This document shows, in pieces, positions 7,919 through 15,855 of a stretch of DNA of 64,000 nt. Source of the stretch: Jannaschia sp. S6380. Lineage in GTDB: Bacteria; Pseudomonadota; Alphaproteobacteria; Rhodobacterales; Rhodobacteraceae. Each line of letters opens with the position of its first letter. The stretch's first letter is position 1. Under the pieces are notes generated by a model, which had not been told where the DNA came from, made no database searches, and saw only the letters and a list, made by a program, of their open reading frames with translations. Where the stretch lies: positions 558,001-622,000 of the forward strand of contig NZ_JALKAS010000001.1 in assembly GCF_023015695.1 (NCBI RefSeq). The letters run 5' to 3'. The translations under genes and the position numbers were made by a program.

Positions 7919-9927
7919 CGCCGCCGCCGCTGGCGCGCGCGCCCCTCGGATGCGGTGTTGAAGCTGACATCGGGCAGGGCGGGCAGGTGCGGGAAGGGCG
8001 CCGTCGCGTGCGGGATCGCGTTGGCAGCCACGAAATGCTCCTGAAAGCGGGGCGCGATCGCCGTCTCGACCTTCTCGACGCGACGCACCAGGTCCTCGAC
8101 ATGGCCGCGGGCGGACCGGTTGCACAGCGCCATCCGCGCGCCATGCCCGGCGGCGTTGCCCGCGCTCGTCACCGCGTCGAGCGGGGTATCGGGGAACATC
8201 CCCAGCACCATCGCGTGTCGGGGCGAGATATGGGCCCCGAACGCCCCCGCCAGCCGCACCCGCGCCACGGTATCCACGCCCGCCTCGTCCATCAGCAGGC
8301 GCGCGCCGGCATAGAGCGCGGATTTCGCCAGCTGGATCGCGCGGATGTCGCCTTGCGTGACCAGGACACGCCGTTCGCCCTCGTCCCGCGATCCGTCCCA
8401 CAAGAGGTAGGCATGCGTGCGTCCCATGCTCTCGCAGCGCGGCGTGCCGACCTGGTCGGCCGATCCGATCAGGCCCGATGCGTCCAGGATGCCGGCCATC
8501 CGCATCTCGGCCACCGCCTCGATGATGCCGGACCCGCAGATGCCGGTGATGCCCGTCTCGGCTGTCGCGGGGCCGAAACGCGGATCGTCGGACCAGTATT
8601 CGCACCCGACGACGCGGATACGCGGCTCCTTGGTGACGGGATCGATCTCGACGCGTTCTATCGCGCCTGGCGCGGCGCGCTGTCCGGCGCTGATCTGCGC
8701 GCCCTCGAACGCCGGACCCGTGGGCGAGGAGCAGGCCAGGATCCGTTCGCGATTGCCCAGCAGGATCTCGGCATTGGTGCCGACATCGACGATCAGCGTC
8801 AGCTCGTCCTGGCGGTCCGGGGCCTCCGACAAGGCGACGGCGGCGGCGTCGGCGCCGACATGGCCCGCGATGCAGGGCAGGAGATAGGCGCGCGCGCCCG
8901 GCGCGACGGAGGTCAGACCGATCTCGGCCGCCGCCAGCCGCATCGCGTCGGACGTGGCCAGCGCGAAGGGCGACTGGCCAAGCTCCACCGGGTCGATGCC
9001 CAGAAGCAGGTGATGCATGACCGGGTTGCAGACCACGACCGCCTCGACCACGTCGCCCGGTGGGATGCCTGCCTGGCCGGCCAGGTCGACCGCCAGCGCG
9101 TCGATCGTCTCGCGCACGGCGCGGGTCATCTCGACATCGCCGTCAGGGTTCATCATGGCATAGCTGACCCGGCTCATCAGATCCTCGCCGAACCGGATCT
9201 GGGGGTTCATCACCCCGCCCGAGGCCCGCACCTCGCCCGTCGACAGGTCACACAGATGCGCCGCGATCGTGGTCGAGCCGAGGTCGATGGCAAGGCCCAG
9301 CAGAGGTGCCGTACGCAGGCCGGGAAACAGGTCCACGATCCGGCCCTCGTCATGGTTGACGGCGACGGTGACCTGCCAGTCGCCCTTGCGCAGCACAGGC
9401 TGCAGCCGCCGCAAGAGGGCCGGGGACATGCGCAGGTCGTGCAGATCCCACTGCGCCGCGAGCGCCGCCTTCACCCGCTCCAGATCGCCGGACGGGGCGT
9501 CCATGTCCGGCGCTTCCACCGTAACCATGTGCAGGCGCGTGGCCGGGTCCATCACGATGGGCGCCCCGCCGGCCTCCTTGCGGACGACTTGGCGGTGGAC
9601 CTGGCTTTCGGGCGGGACGTCGATGACCACGTCGCCCTGCACCTGAGCCTGGCATCCGAGGCGCCGCCCCGGCTTCAGTCCGCGTTTCTCGTCGTAGCGG
9701 CGTTCGACGGCGTTGAACTCCGACAGCGCGTCATCCGCGATCGTGACGCCCAGCTTCGGGAAGGCCCCGCGCCCGGGCTGGACCTGGCAGCGTGAACAGA
9801 TGCCCCGCCCGCCGCAGACGCTGTCCAGGTCGACGCCCAGGGACCGCGCGGCCTGAAGGACGGGCGTGCCCGTCGCGAACCGGCCGCGTTTGCCCGAAGG
9901 CATGAAGATCACCTGATGGTCGGTCAT
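7915..9927 (-). CDS. ferredoxin-ASKHA corrinoid activation protein (RamA/RACo-like)
   Basis: 670 residues. The N-terminal 100 residues are a plant-type 2Fe-2S ferredoxin domain with CGGRGICSRC and a later GCQ. After a linker comes a DUF4445-type ASKHA ATPase: LLGLAIDLGSTTIAAHLCDL, then LIVDVGTNAEILLGN and GICGSGIIEAVAEM. Proteins of this build reductively reactivate cobalamin that has slipped to the inactive Co(II) state in corrinoid methyltransferases (known for RamA and RACo). It closes the operon of methyltetrahydrofolate enzymes, 59 bp after the methyltransferase gene, which fits that job. ATG 9927 is chosen because the open frame upstream (to 10113) is low-complexity and overlaps the neighbour. 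Confidence 0.85.
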   Translation of the reverse strand: MTDHQVIFMPSGKRGRFATGTPVLQAARSLGVDLDSVCGGRGICSRCQVQPGRGAFPKLGVTIADDALSEFNAVERRYDEKRGLKPGRRLGCQAQVQGDVVIDVPPESQVHRQVVRKEAGGAPIVMDPATRLHMVTVEAPDMDAPSGDLERVKAALAAQWDLHDLRMSPALLRRLQPVLRKGDWQVTVAVNHDEGRIVDLFPGLRTAPLLGLAIDLGSTTIAAHLCDLSTGEVRASGGVMNPQIRFGEDLMSRVSYAMMNPDGDVEMTRAVRETIDALAVDLAGQAGIPPGDVVEAVVVCNPVMHHLLLGIDPVELGQSPFALATSDAMRLAAAEIGLTSVAPGARAYLLPCIAGHVGADAAAVALSEAPDRQDELTLIVDVGTNAEILLGNRERILACSSPTGPAFEGAQISAGQRAAPGAIERVEIDPVTKEPRIRVVGCEYWSDDPRFGPATAETGITGICGSGIIEAVAEMRMAGILDASGLIGSADQVGTPRCESMGRTHAYLLWDGSRDEGERRVLVTQGDIRAIQLAKSALYAGARLLMDEAGVDTVARVRLAGAFGAHISPRHAMVLGMFPDTPLDAVTSAGNAAGHGARMALCNRSARGHVEDLVRRVEKVETAIAPRFQEHFVAANAIPHATAPFPHLPALPDVSFNTASEGRARQRRRR

Positions 9928-9986
9928 GCCCGGCCCATCTTCGCGCGGGTCCGCCCCCGGTTCTCGGCTGCCTCGCCCACGGCCGT

Positions 9987-10973
9987 TCAGGCGCGGCGGC
10001 GGCCGCCGCGGCGTCCGCCCGACCTCGCCCCCGACGCCGCGGCCGCACGCGCCGCTTCGGCGAAGGGCGCGCCCTCCCTTACGGCATCCAGAACGCGGGT
10101 GAAGCCGATCCATTTTCCGCCGTTCGGGTCCTGGTTCATCAGAAGGTTGGCGGCGTTGATCGCCTCCATCTCCTGCGCGCGGACGGGGTTCATGATCGCG
10201 CTCGTCATGCCGGCGCCGATGGCCATCGGCAGGAAAGCCGCGTTCACACCATGCCGGTTGGGCAACCCGAAACTGATGTTGGACGCGCCGCAGGTCGTGT
10301 TCACGCCCAGCTCCTCGCGCAGGCGGCGGACGAGGGTGAAGACCTGGTGCCCCGCCGTCGCCATCGCGCCGATCGGCATGACCAGCGGGTCGACCACGAT
10401 GTCATGCGCGGGGATGCCGAAATCGGCCGCACGCTCGACGATCTTCTTCGCTACGGCGAAGCGCACGTCGGGGTCTTCGGAAATGCCGGTGTCGTCGTTG
10501 GAGATGGCGACGACAGGCACGTTGTATTTCTTGACCAGCGGCAGGACCAGGTCCAGCCGCTCCTCCTCGCCGGTGACGGAATTCAGGAGCGGGCGCCCTT
10601 CGGCCGCCTGCAACCCGTTCTCGAGCGCGCCGGGGACGGAGCTGTCGATGCAGAGCGGCACATCCACCAGCGCCTGCACCCGCTCGATCAGCTGCTTCAT
10701 CAGGGCCGGCTCGACGAAGTTGTTGTCGGCGTAGCGCGGATCCTCCGCCATCTTGTTGGTGAAGACCGCACCGGAATTGACGTCGAGGACCATGGCCCCG
10801 CAGGCGACCTGCTCCAGCGCGTCACGCTCCACGGTCGAGAAATCGTCCATCTCCAGCTCGGCCGCCAGCTTCTTGCGGCCGGTCGGGTTGATGCGCTCGC
10901 CGATGACGCAGAACGGCTCGTCGAAGCCGATCACGACGGTCTTCGTCTTCGATTCCAGTACGGTACGCGTCAT
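9987..10973 (-). CDS. methyltetrahydrofolate:corrinoid methyltransferase
   Basis: 328 residues with a pterin-binding TIM-barrel fold: FCVIGERINPTGRKKLAAEL at the N-terminus, MVLDVNSGA, IDSSVPGALENGL, NDDTGISED, and VNTTCGASNISFGLPNR (the loop that binds methyltetrahydrofolate in this family). Such enzymes (AcsE, MtgA and the MetH pterin domain) move a methyl group between tetrahydrofolate and a corrinoid protein. The C-terminal 25 residues are a Gly/Arg-rich tail (GARSGGRRGGRRRA) that could be disordered. Its start overlaps the stop of the MTHFR gene by 3 nt. The direction is probably methyl-corrinoid to tetrahydrofolate during demethylation of a methylated amine or betaine (inference). Confidence 0.88.
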   Translation of the reverse strand: MTRTVLESKTKTVVIGFDEPFCVIGERINPTGRKKLAAELEMDDFSTVERDALEQVACGAMVLDVNSGAVFTNKMAEDPRYADNNFVEPALMKQLIERVQALVDVPLCIDSSVPGALENGLQAAEGRPLLNSVTGEEERLDLVLPLVKKYNVPVVAISNDDTGISEDPDVRFAVAKKIVERAADFGIPAHDIVVDPLVMPIGAMATAGHQVFTLVRRLREELGVNTTCGASNISFGLPNRHGVNAAFLPMAIGAGMTSAIMNPVRAQEMEAINAANLLMNQDPNGGKWIGFTRVLDAVREGAPFAEAARAAAASGARSGGRRGGRRRA

Positions 10974-11875
10974 TCTTCATCCTTCGAATGCTCGGAGAGC
11001 CAGGTGGCGGAGGTCTTGATCCCGCCCAATGGGAAGATGTGGACCGACTCGATATTGAAATCGGGGTTGGCCGCCTTGTGCCATGCCAGCTCCGACACGA
11101 ATTCGGTCGGCGCGTAGGGCAGCAGCAGCTTGGTCACATCCATGGCCCGCTTCTGCAACACGCCCAGCGAAGGGCCGACGCCGCAGGCGATGGCGAACTT
11201 GATCAGCGTCTGCAGCTTGGCCGGACCGGCCACGCCGATATGCACCGGCAGATCGATGCCCGCGGCCTTGATCGCGTTGGCCCATTCGATGACCGGTCCC
11301 GCCTCGAAGCAGAACTGGGTCGCGATGGCCATGCGGGCATCCGTTCTCTCCGAGAATTTCTGTTTCCAGGCAAGCGCATCCGAGACGTTCTTCATGCCGC
11401 CGTCGCGGTCGATGTCGCGGTTCCCCTCGGGGTGGCCGGCGACGTGCAGGCGGTCGAATCCGGTAAACGCGCCGGTCTCCAGCAACTGCATCGAGGTCTC
11501 GAAATCACCCGCCGGGGTGGGCACGCCGCCGGCCAGGATCAGGCCCTGCCGCACGTCCGCCTCGCCGCGATAGCGCGCGACCCAGTCCAGCAGGGTGGCC
11601 CGGTCGGCGATGATGCGCGCGGGGAAATGGGGCATCGGCTCCATCCCCTCGGCGCGCAGGCGGGCGGCGGTCGCGACCATGTCGGCAATGGGGGTGCCGT
11701 CGATATGGGCGACGTAGACCCGCGTGCCGGCGGGCAGGATGGCGGCGAAATCCTCCACCTTCTCGGCGGTGCGGGGCATCACCTCGACGGAGCAGCCATG
11801 CAGGAAATCCGCGAGGGCCTCGTCCTTCGGCTCGGGGGCGGGCGCGGCGGCGCGGCGGAAGCCCAGGATCGACAT
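10970..11875 (-). CDS. methylenetetrahydrofolate reductase family protein
   Basis: 301 residues in a MetF-like flavin TIM barrel. Seen: SVEVMPRTAEKVEDFAAIL at the N-terminus, AHIDGTPIADMVATAARL, PHFPARIIADRATLLDWVA, then AWKQKFSERTDARMAIATQF and PVHIGVAGPAKLQTLIKFA. It is divergent from biosynthetic MetF and sits in the corrinoid operon, so it probably works in the oxidative direction, turning methyl-tetrahydrofolate into methylene-tetrahydrofolate after methyl-group capture (inference). ATG 11875 overlaps the preceding stop by 1 nt (TGATG on the minus strand), and its own stop overlaps the methyltransferase start. Confidence 0.85.
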   Translation of the reverse strand: MSILGFRRAAAPAPEPKDEALADFLHGCSVEVMPRTAEKVEDFAAILPAGTRVYVAHIDGTPIADMVATAARLRAEGMEPMPHFPARIIADRATLLDWVARYRGEADVRQGLILAGGVPTPAGDFETSMQLLETGAFTGFDRLHVAGHPEGNRDIDRDGGMKNVSDALAWKQKFSERTDARMAIATQFCFEAGPVIEWANAIKAAGIDLPVHIGVAGPAKLQTLIKFAIACGVGPSLGVLQKRAMDVTKLLLPYAPTEFVSELAWHKAANPDFNIESVHIFPLGGIKTSATWLSEHSKDEE

Positions 11876-12180
11876 CAGCTTTCGCCCTCCCTGCCGCCAG
11901 CCATCGCCACGTCGCGCAGACGGTCTTCGGTCCATTCGGCCTCCAGGCGTTCGGCACGGGTGCGGGCCGCGTCGTCGTCGGCGCCGGGCATTTCCCCCTC
12001 GGGGACCTTGCGCCAATCGGCAAGGTAGGCGTCCGTCTCGGACGCGCCCGAGCGCATGGCGGCGCGGTCGATGGCCTGCTCGAACCGCTCGCTCAGCTGG
12101 ACCTTCGCGGCGCGGCGGCCGGTGCCCGCGATGACCTGCGCGGGAATGTCCCGCCAATAGACGACCGTGACCTGTGCCAT
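11875..12180 (-). CDS. conserved small protein of the corrinoid operon ('virulence factor' family)
   Basis: 101 residues, starting MAQVTVVYWRDIPAQVIAGT. The sequence resembles a small alphaproteobacterial family that databases label 'virulence factor', a label with no evident bearing here. It is soluble, mixed alpha/beta, with conserved-looking Trp-Arg-Asp near the N-terminus and a C-terminal Arg-rich helix (TRAERLEAEWTEDRLRDVAM). It is the first gene of the four-gene methyl-transfer operon, overlapping the MTHFR gene by 1 nt, and has GGGAGG shortly before its ATG. The constant pairing suggests a role in folate or corrinoid one-carbon transfer (inference); the actual function is unknown. Confidence 0.72.
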   Translation of the reverse strand: MAQVTVVYWRDIPAQVIAGTGRRAAKVQLSERFEQAIDRAAMRSGASETDAYLADWRKVPEGEMPGADDDAARTRAERLEAEWTEDRLRDVAMAGGREGES

Positions 12181-12311
12181 GATGCCTCCCTTGTCCTTCC
12201 TGCGGATATAGGAGCGGTGCCCCGGTCGCCGTCGCCCGATCCCGACTTGGTTCCGCCCGATGGCGACACCGACCGGGATAGGCCCGCGACGCGCCGGGCG
12301 CGAGGGGGCGA

Positions 12312-12326
12312 AAGGATCGAATCCTT
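12312..12326. promoter_or_regulatory. 15-bp inverted repeat in the divergent corrinoid-operon/ppx intergenic region
   Basis: AAGGATCGAATCCTT has perfect 6-bp arms around a 3-bp centre. It lies in the 225-bp divergent region, 132 bp upstream of the corrinoid operon and 80 bp upstream of ppx/gppA. A further half-like AATCCTT follows at about 12343. It may be an operator, but no regulator is adjacent and no clear -35/-10 pair is visible. Confidence 0.3.
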
Positions 12327-12405
12327 CAACACCGACATGAAGAATCCTTGTGCGCGAGGGTGTGCCGGGCATACCATGATCGCAACCTGACATACGGAGG
12401 CGGCG

Positions 12406-13566
12406 ATGCCACCGGAAGATCCGGCCAAGCGGCCGGGGTCCTACGCCGGCATGCCGCGTGCCGCCGGACCCCTGTCCCGGCCGAACCAGACCGTCGAACC
12501 GGCGACCGACCGGCCCGACCCCGCGGAGCTCTATGCCGCGCTCGATCTCGGCACCAATTCGTGCCGGATGCTCATCGCGCAGCCCAAGGGCAGCCAACTC
12601 CACGTCGTCGACAGCTTCTCCAAATCCGTCCAGCTCGGCAACGGGCTGGAATCGTCGGGACGCCTGTCGCGGTCGTCCATGGCGCGCACCATCGGCGCGC
12701 TCAAGATCTGTCGTCGCAAGCTGGAAACGCATGACGTCCGCCGCATGCGCCTCGTCGCGACCGAGGCGTGCCGCAGGGCCACCAATGCCGACGAGTTCAT
12801 CGACCTCGTCCACCGCGAGACGGACCTGCCGCTGCAGATCATCCAGCCCGAGGAGGAAGCGCGGCTCGCCGTCGTTTCCTGCGCGCCGCTGGTCTCGGCC
12901 AAGACGGAGCAGTTGCTCGTCGTCGACATCGGCGGCGGTTCGACCGAGCTGGTCTGGATCGACCTGACCCGCGTGCCGCGCCACGACCGCGCGCGGGCGA
13001 TCATGCGCCTGCATGCCGGCTTCAAGGGCAGCGCGGACGATCCGTTCCCTCGCGCCAAGGTCGTCGACTGGATCAGCATCCCGCTGGGCGTCGCCACGCT
13101 CAAGGATCAGTTCCGCGACGTGACCGACGACGCCGCGCGCTTCGCGCTGATGTCCTGGCATTTCGAGGAGTGCCTGGCCGAGTTCAGCCCCTATGCCGAT
13201 GCCGAGGGCGACGCCGATCCGGGCTTTCAGATCGTGGGGACCAGCGGCACCGTCACCACGGTCGCCGCCACGCATCTGAACCTGCGCCGCTACGACCGCA
13301 ACAAGGTCGATGGCCTGCGGATGACCACGCAGCAGATCGACAAGGTGATCCGCGGCTACCTGGCACTCGGACCCGACGGACGGCGCAACGACCCCCGTAT
13401 CGGCCGCGACCGGCACAGCCTGATCATGTCGGGCGCGGCCATCCTGCAGGCGCTTCTGCGGGTCTGGCCCACGGACCGGCTGTCGGTGGCCGATCGGGGC
13501 CTTCGCGAGGGGCTGCTCTACGCCCAGATGTCGGCGGACGGCGTGCTGGACGACGGTCCCTTCTAG
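12406..13566 (+). CDS. Ppx/GppA phosphatase family protein (exopolyphosphatase-type)
   Basis: 386 residues. The first 40 are Pro-rich and probably unstructured; the ASKHA core starts at AALDLGTNSCRMLI (about residue 45) with the second phosphate loop at VVDIGGGSTELVWI (about 172-186) and the GTSGTVTT motif near 275. The enzyme family hydrolyses inorganic polyphosphate or the pppGpp 5'-phosphate, in the cytosol. The length matches the short, two-domain form without the C-terminal HD region. ACGGAGG lies 6 nt before the ATG. It is followed by rlmE after 33 bp, an arrangement common in Rhodobacteraceae. Confidence 0.87.
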   Translation: MPPEDPAKRPGSYAGMPRAAGPLSRPNQTVEPATDRPDPAELYAALDLGTNSCRMLIAQPKGSQLHVVDSFSKSVQLGNGLESSGRLSRSSMARTIGALKICRRKLETHDVRRMRLVATEACRRATNADEFIDLVHRETDLPLQIIQPEEEARLAVVSCAPLVSAKTEQLLVVDIGGGSTELVWIDLTRVPRHDRARAIMRLHAGFKGSADDPFPRAKVVDWISIPLGVATLKDQFRDVTDDAARFALMSWHFEECLAEFSPYADAEGDADPGFQIVGTSGTVTTVAATHLNLRRYDRNKVDGLRMTTQQIDKVIRGYLALGPDGRRNDPRIGRDRHSLIMSGAAILQALLRVWPTDRLSVADRGLREGLLYAQMSADGVLDDGPF

Positions 13567-13599
13567 GCATCCGCGCCGAAACGGCTTATCTGCGCCGGA

Positions 13600-14364
13600 A
13601 TGGTCAAGAAACCCACCAAGAACACGTCCGGCCGGGGGCGCCGCGACCTGACCGTCAAGGTCAAGACGGCGCGCGGGCGGCGGCTGTCGTCGAAGCTGTG
13701 GCTGGAGCGGCAGCTCAACGATCCCTACGTCGCCCGCGCCCGGGCCGAGGGGTATCGCGGCCGCGCGGCCTTCAAGATCATGGAACTGGACGACAAATAC
13801 GGCTTCCTCGTCCCCGGCGCGCGCGTCGTCGACCTCGGCTGCGCGCCGGGCGGCTGGCTGCAGGTGGCGGTGCCGCGCCTCAACGCGGACGGATCCAACC
13901 CGAAGAAGAAACAGGGCCGCATCATCGGCGTGGACCTGCAGGAGGTGGAGCCCGTGCCGGGTGCCGAGATCCACGTCCTCGACTTTCTGTCCGAAGGGGC
14001 GGACGATGCCATCAAGCGTTGGCTGGGCGGCCCGGCGGACGTGGTCATGTCCGACATGGCGGCGTCGTCCTCGGGGCACAAGCAGACCGACCATCTGCGG
14101 ATCATCGCGCTTTGCGAGGCGGCGGCGGAGCTGGCCTTCGACGTCTTGGCGCCGGGCGGCACCTTCGTCGCCAAGGTGCTGGCCGGCGGGGCCGAGGGGG
14201 ACCTGCAGAAACGGCTGAAGCAACGGTTCGAGAAGGTTGCGAACGTCAAGCCCGGCGCGAGCCGGGCCGACAGTTCCGAGAAGTTCGTCGTGGCGCAGGG
14301 CTTCCGCGGCCGGTCAAGTGAGGATGATGGCGCCCGCGACGACCAGGATGCAGACCCAGCCTGA
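13600..14364 (+). CDS. rlmE: 23S rRNA (uridine-2'-O-)methyltransferase RlmE (FtsJ)
   Basis: 254 residues. A basic N-terminus precedes the Rossmann methyltransferase core. Seen: [15 protein letters not shown] with the first catalytic Lys (about 60), SAM motif [15 protein letters not shown] (about 76-90), VVMSDMAA with the catalytic Asp (about 151), FVAKVL with the second Lys, and SSEKFVVAQ with the Glu, completing the K-D-K-E tetrad. It methylates U2552 of 23S rRNA in the 50S subunit. The last 19 residues (after AQGFRGR) are an acidic tail, and the gene's last 51 bp overlap the convergent MAPEG gene, so the tail is probably a late, unconserved extension. Confidence 0.92.
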   Translation: MVKKPTKNTSGRGRRDLTVKVKTARGRRLSSKLWLERQLNDPYVARARAEGYRGRAAFKIMELDDKYGFLVPGARVVDLGCAPGGWLQVAVPRLNADGSNPKKKQGRIIGVDLQEVEPVPGAEIHVLDFLSEGADDAIKRWLGGPADVVMSDMAASSSGHKQTDHLRIIALCEAAAELAFDVLAPGGTFVAKVLAGGAEGDLQKRLKQRFEKVANVKPGASRADSSEKFVVAQGFRGRSSEDDGARDDQDADPA

Positions 14365-14727
14365 CGTGAACAGGATGGGGCGCAGCGGCATCCGCGCCGT
14401 GCCGGTGATCATGCCCGCCGCATGGGCGAGGCGCAGCGCGAAGAAGAGGCCGGTCGCCCAGACCGTTGCGGCATTCGACACGCCCGCCGCATGGGCGATC
14501 AGGACCAGGGCCAGCATCGGCAGGAACTGCTCCAGCAGGTTTAGATGCGCGCGGAAGGCGCGGCGCACCCAGGGCCGCTGGAGGTTCGGGTCCATCGGCG
14601 TGACGAAGGGATCCGTCCCCTCGGGCCAGGTGCCCTGCGGCGCCGTGCCGACGCCGACGATGAACGGGATCCAGAGCGATCCGGCCAGGATCGCCGTCCA
14701 TGTCATCCACCAGAGTTCGGGCGTCAT
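14314..14727 (-). CDS. MAPEG family membrane protein
   Basis: 137 residues with four hydrophobic spans. The pattern [18 protein letters not shown], with Arg, Asn and Glu before the second span, marks the MAPEG family (membrane proteins of eicosanoid and glutathione metabolism; in bacteria often glutathione-transferase-like or of unknown activity). Its start overlaps the stop of the upstream ArsR-AHSA1 gene (ATGA), so they are one operon. Its 3' end overlaps rlmE on the other strand by 51 bp. Expression is presumably under the ArsR-type regulator. Confidence 0.8.
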   Translation of the reverse strand: MTPELWWMTWTAILAGSLWIPFIVGVGTAPQGTWPEGTDPFVTPMDPNLQRPWVRRAFRAHLNLLEQFLPMLALVLIAHAAGVSNAATVWATGLFFALRLAHAAGMITGTARMPLRPILFTSGWVCILVVAGAIILT

Positions 14728-15464
14728 GCCTCGACCGCCGCGAACTTGGCCGGCTCGCCGTTCTCCAGCCAGGTCTTCAGCCCCGAGGTGATACGCTCCC
14801 AGCCGTCGGCATAGCCTTCGCCGCCGGGCGGGATGTCGTAGTGCTCCAGCGTCAGCCGGCACTGATCGGCGCCGGGCTCGATGATCCAGACGAATTGCGA
14901 TTTCGGCACGTCGGGGGCCCAGCGCGGCTCGAACACCGACTCGATCCGTGTCTTGGGGTCCAGCTTGGTTTCGCGGCAGATCAGCATCTCCTTCCCGTCG
15001 GGTGCGACATAGGTCAGTGCGTCGCCGTCCCGGCTGACCTCGCTGGCGTGGAAGTGATAGTTCGCCATCTGGTCCGCGTCGGTCAGCGCATCCCAGAGCG
15101 CGTCCTGGGTGCAGCGGATATAGGTGCGCAATACGTAGTCGGGTTTCGTGGTCATGGTGCCCTCCAATCGAGCCTTGAGATCGAGCACCCCCCTGACGGC
15201 GGGCGCCACCTTGTAGGGTTCGATCCAGCGTCCGATGGCTTCCGCCAGGGGTACCGCGTTCAGGTAGTGATGCGTGAAGCGCCCGCACTTCACGCGTGTC
15301 ACCAGCCCGGCCTCTTCCAGCACCTTCAGGTGCTTGGCGACCCCGAAGCGCGACAGCGGCAGCGCCGCCTCCAACTGGGACAGCGTCTGCCCGTCCCGCC
15401 CGCGCAGCGCGTCGAGCAGATCGCGCCGCGACGGGTCGGCGAGGGCCTTGAAGACCGAATCCAT
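14724..15464 (-). CDS. ArsR-family regulator fused to an AHSA1/SRPBCC domain
   Basis: 246 residues in two domains. Residues 1-95 are an ArsR-type winged helix (MDSVFKALADPSRRDLLDAL, then LSRFGVAKHLKVLEEAGLV as the recognition helix). Residues 105-245 are a START-like AHSA1 ligand-binding domain (VLRTYIRCTQDALWDALTDAD, then LTLEHYDIPPGGEGYADGWE). The metal-binding Cys motif of true ArsR proteins is absent, so it probably senses a hydrophobic small molecule (inference). Two near-identical 16-bp palindromes lie just upstream and would be its operators. No Shine-Dalgarno precedes the ATG, and a TTGACA...CTAACT promoter would start transcription about at the ATG, suggesting a leaderless mRNA. Confidence 0.87.
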   Translation of the reverse strand: MDSVFKALADPSRRDLLDALRGRDGQTLSQLEAALPLSRFGVAKHLKVLEEAGLVTRVKCGRFTHHYLNAVPLAEAIGRWIEPYKVAPAVRGVLDLKARLEGTMTTKPDYVLRTYIRCTQDALWDALTDADQMANYHFHASEVSRDGDALTYVAPDGKEMLICRETKLDPKTRIESVFEPRWAPDVPKSQFVWIIEPGADQCRLTLEHYDIPPGGEGYADGWERITSGLKTWLENGEPAKFAAVEA

Positions 15465-15470
15465 GACATC

Positions 15471-15499
15471 AGTTAGGTGACTATATGGTCACGTGTCAA
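15471..15499 (-). promoter_or_regulatory. candidate promoter of the ArsR-AHSA1/MAPEG operon
   Basis: On the minus strand TTGACA (15494-15499) is followed after 17 nt by CTAACT (15471-15476). The spacer is exactly the downstream operator palindrome. The predicted start of transcription falls about at the ATG (15464), which fits the absence of a ribosome site. Confidence 0.5.
15477..15492. promoter_or_regulatory. operator palindrome 1, ArsR-AHSA1 regulator
   Basis: GTGACTATATGGTCAC, a 16-bp palindrome with one mismatched pair, lies between the probable -35 and -10 elements of the regulator's own gene. It differs by one base from the perfect palindrome 28 bp upstream. The pair is best read as autorepression sites. 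Confidence 0.7.
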
Positions 15500-15504
15500 T
15501 AGAT

Positions 15505-15520
15505 GTGACCATATGGTCAC
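15505..15520. promoter_or_regulatory. operator palindrome 2, ArsR-AHSA1 regulator
   Basis: GTGACCATATGGTCAC is a perfect 16-bp palindrome located upstream of the TTGACA element, 28 bp centre to centre from the first site, about 2.7 helical turns. It is also only 3 bp from the stop of the gene at 15524-15736. Confidence 0.7.
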
Positions 15521-15523
15521 CTG

Positions 15524-15736
15524 TCAGTCGTCCGGCGCCTCGTTGCCGCGGATCCGCTTGTCCCGCTCCTCGTCGATGGCGAAATCGTCCGCGCCCTCGG
15601 CCGGCTTGTCGTATTTCGTCCGGCCGCCCTCCGGCTTCTCGACCGCCTCGCTTTCGCCGTAGGGGTTCTTCTTGGGCGCGCCGGGGGCGTGTGGACGTTC
15701 GGGGATGGGCTGCTGGGGGGCGTCGCGTTCGGCCAT
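15524..15736 (-). CDS. small hydrophilic protein of unknown function
   Basis: 70 residues, very polar and Pro/Lys/Asp/Glu rich (MAERDAPQQPIPERPHAPGA at the start, RDKRIRGNEAPDD at the end), with no hydrophobic segment and probably disordered. GGAGAGAG lies 5 nt before the ATG, which is the main support. It is transcribed in the same direction as the ArsR-AHSA1 operon, ending 59 bp upstream of that regulator's start. I do not recognise the family. Confidence 0.55.
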   Translation of the reverse strand: MAERDAPQQPIPERPHAPGAPKKNPYGESEAVEKPEGGRTKYDKPAEGADDFAIDEERDKRIRGNEAPDD

Positions 15737-15855
15737 CGTCTCTCTCCATCGGTTGCGGAGTTGAAACGCGGCGCGGGGCGGATCGGTTCGCGACCGTTTG
15801 CGCATGCGTGGTCGCGGGCCTACCAAAGGGGCAGGTTTCGCAGCGGAGGTCCGTC

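Noticed and set aside
9928..10113. 62-residue N-terminal extension of the corrinoid activase
   Set aside because: It is Arg/Gly/Pro-rich, overlaps the end of the methyltransferase gene and does not resemble the ferredoxin domain start.
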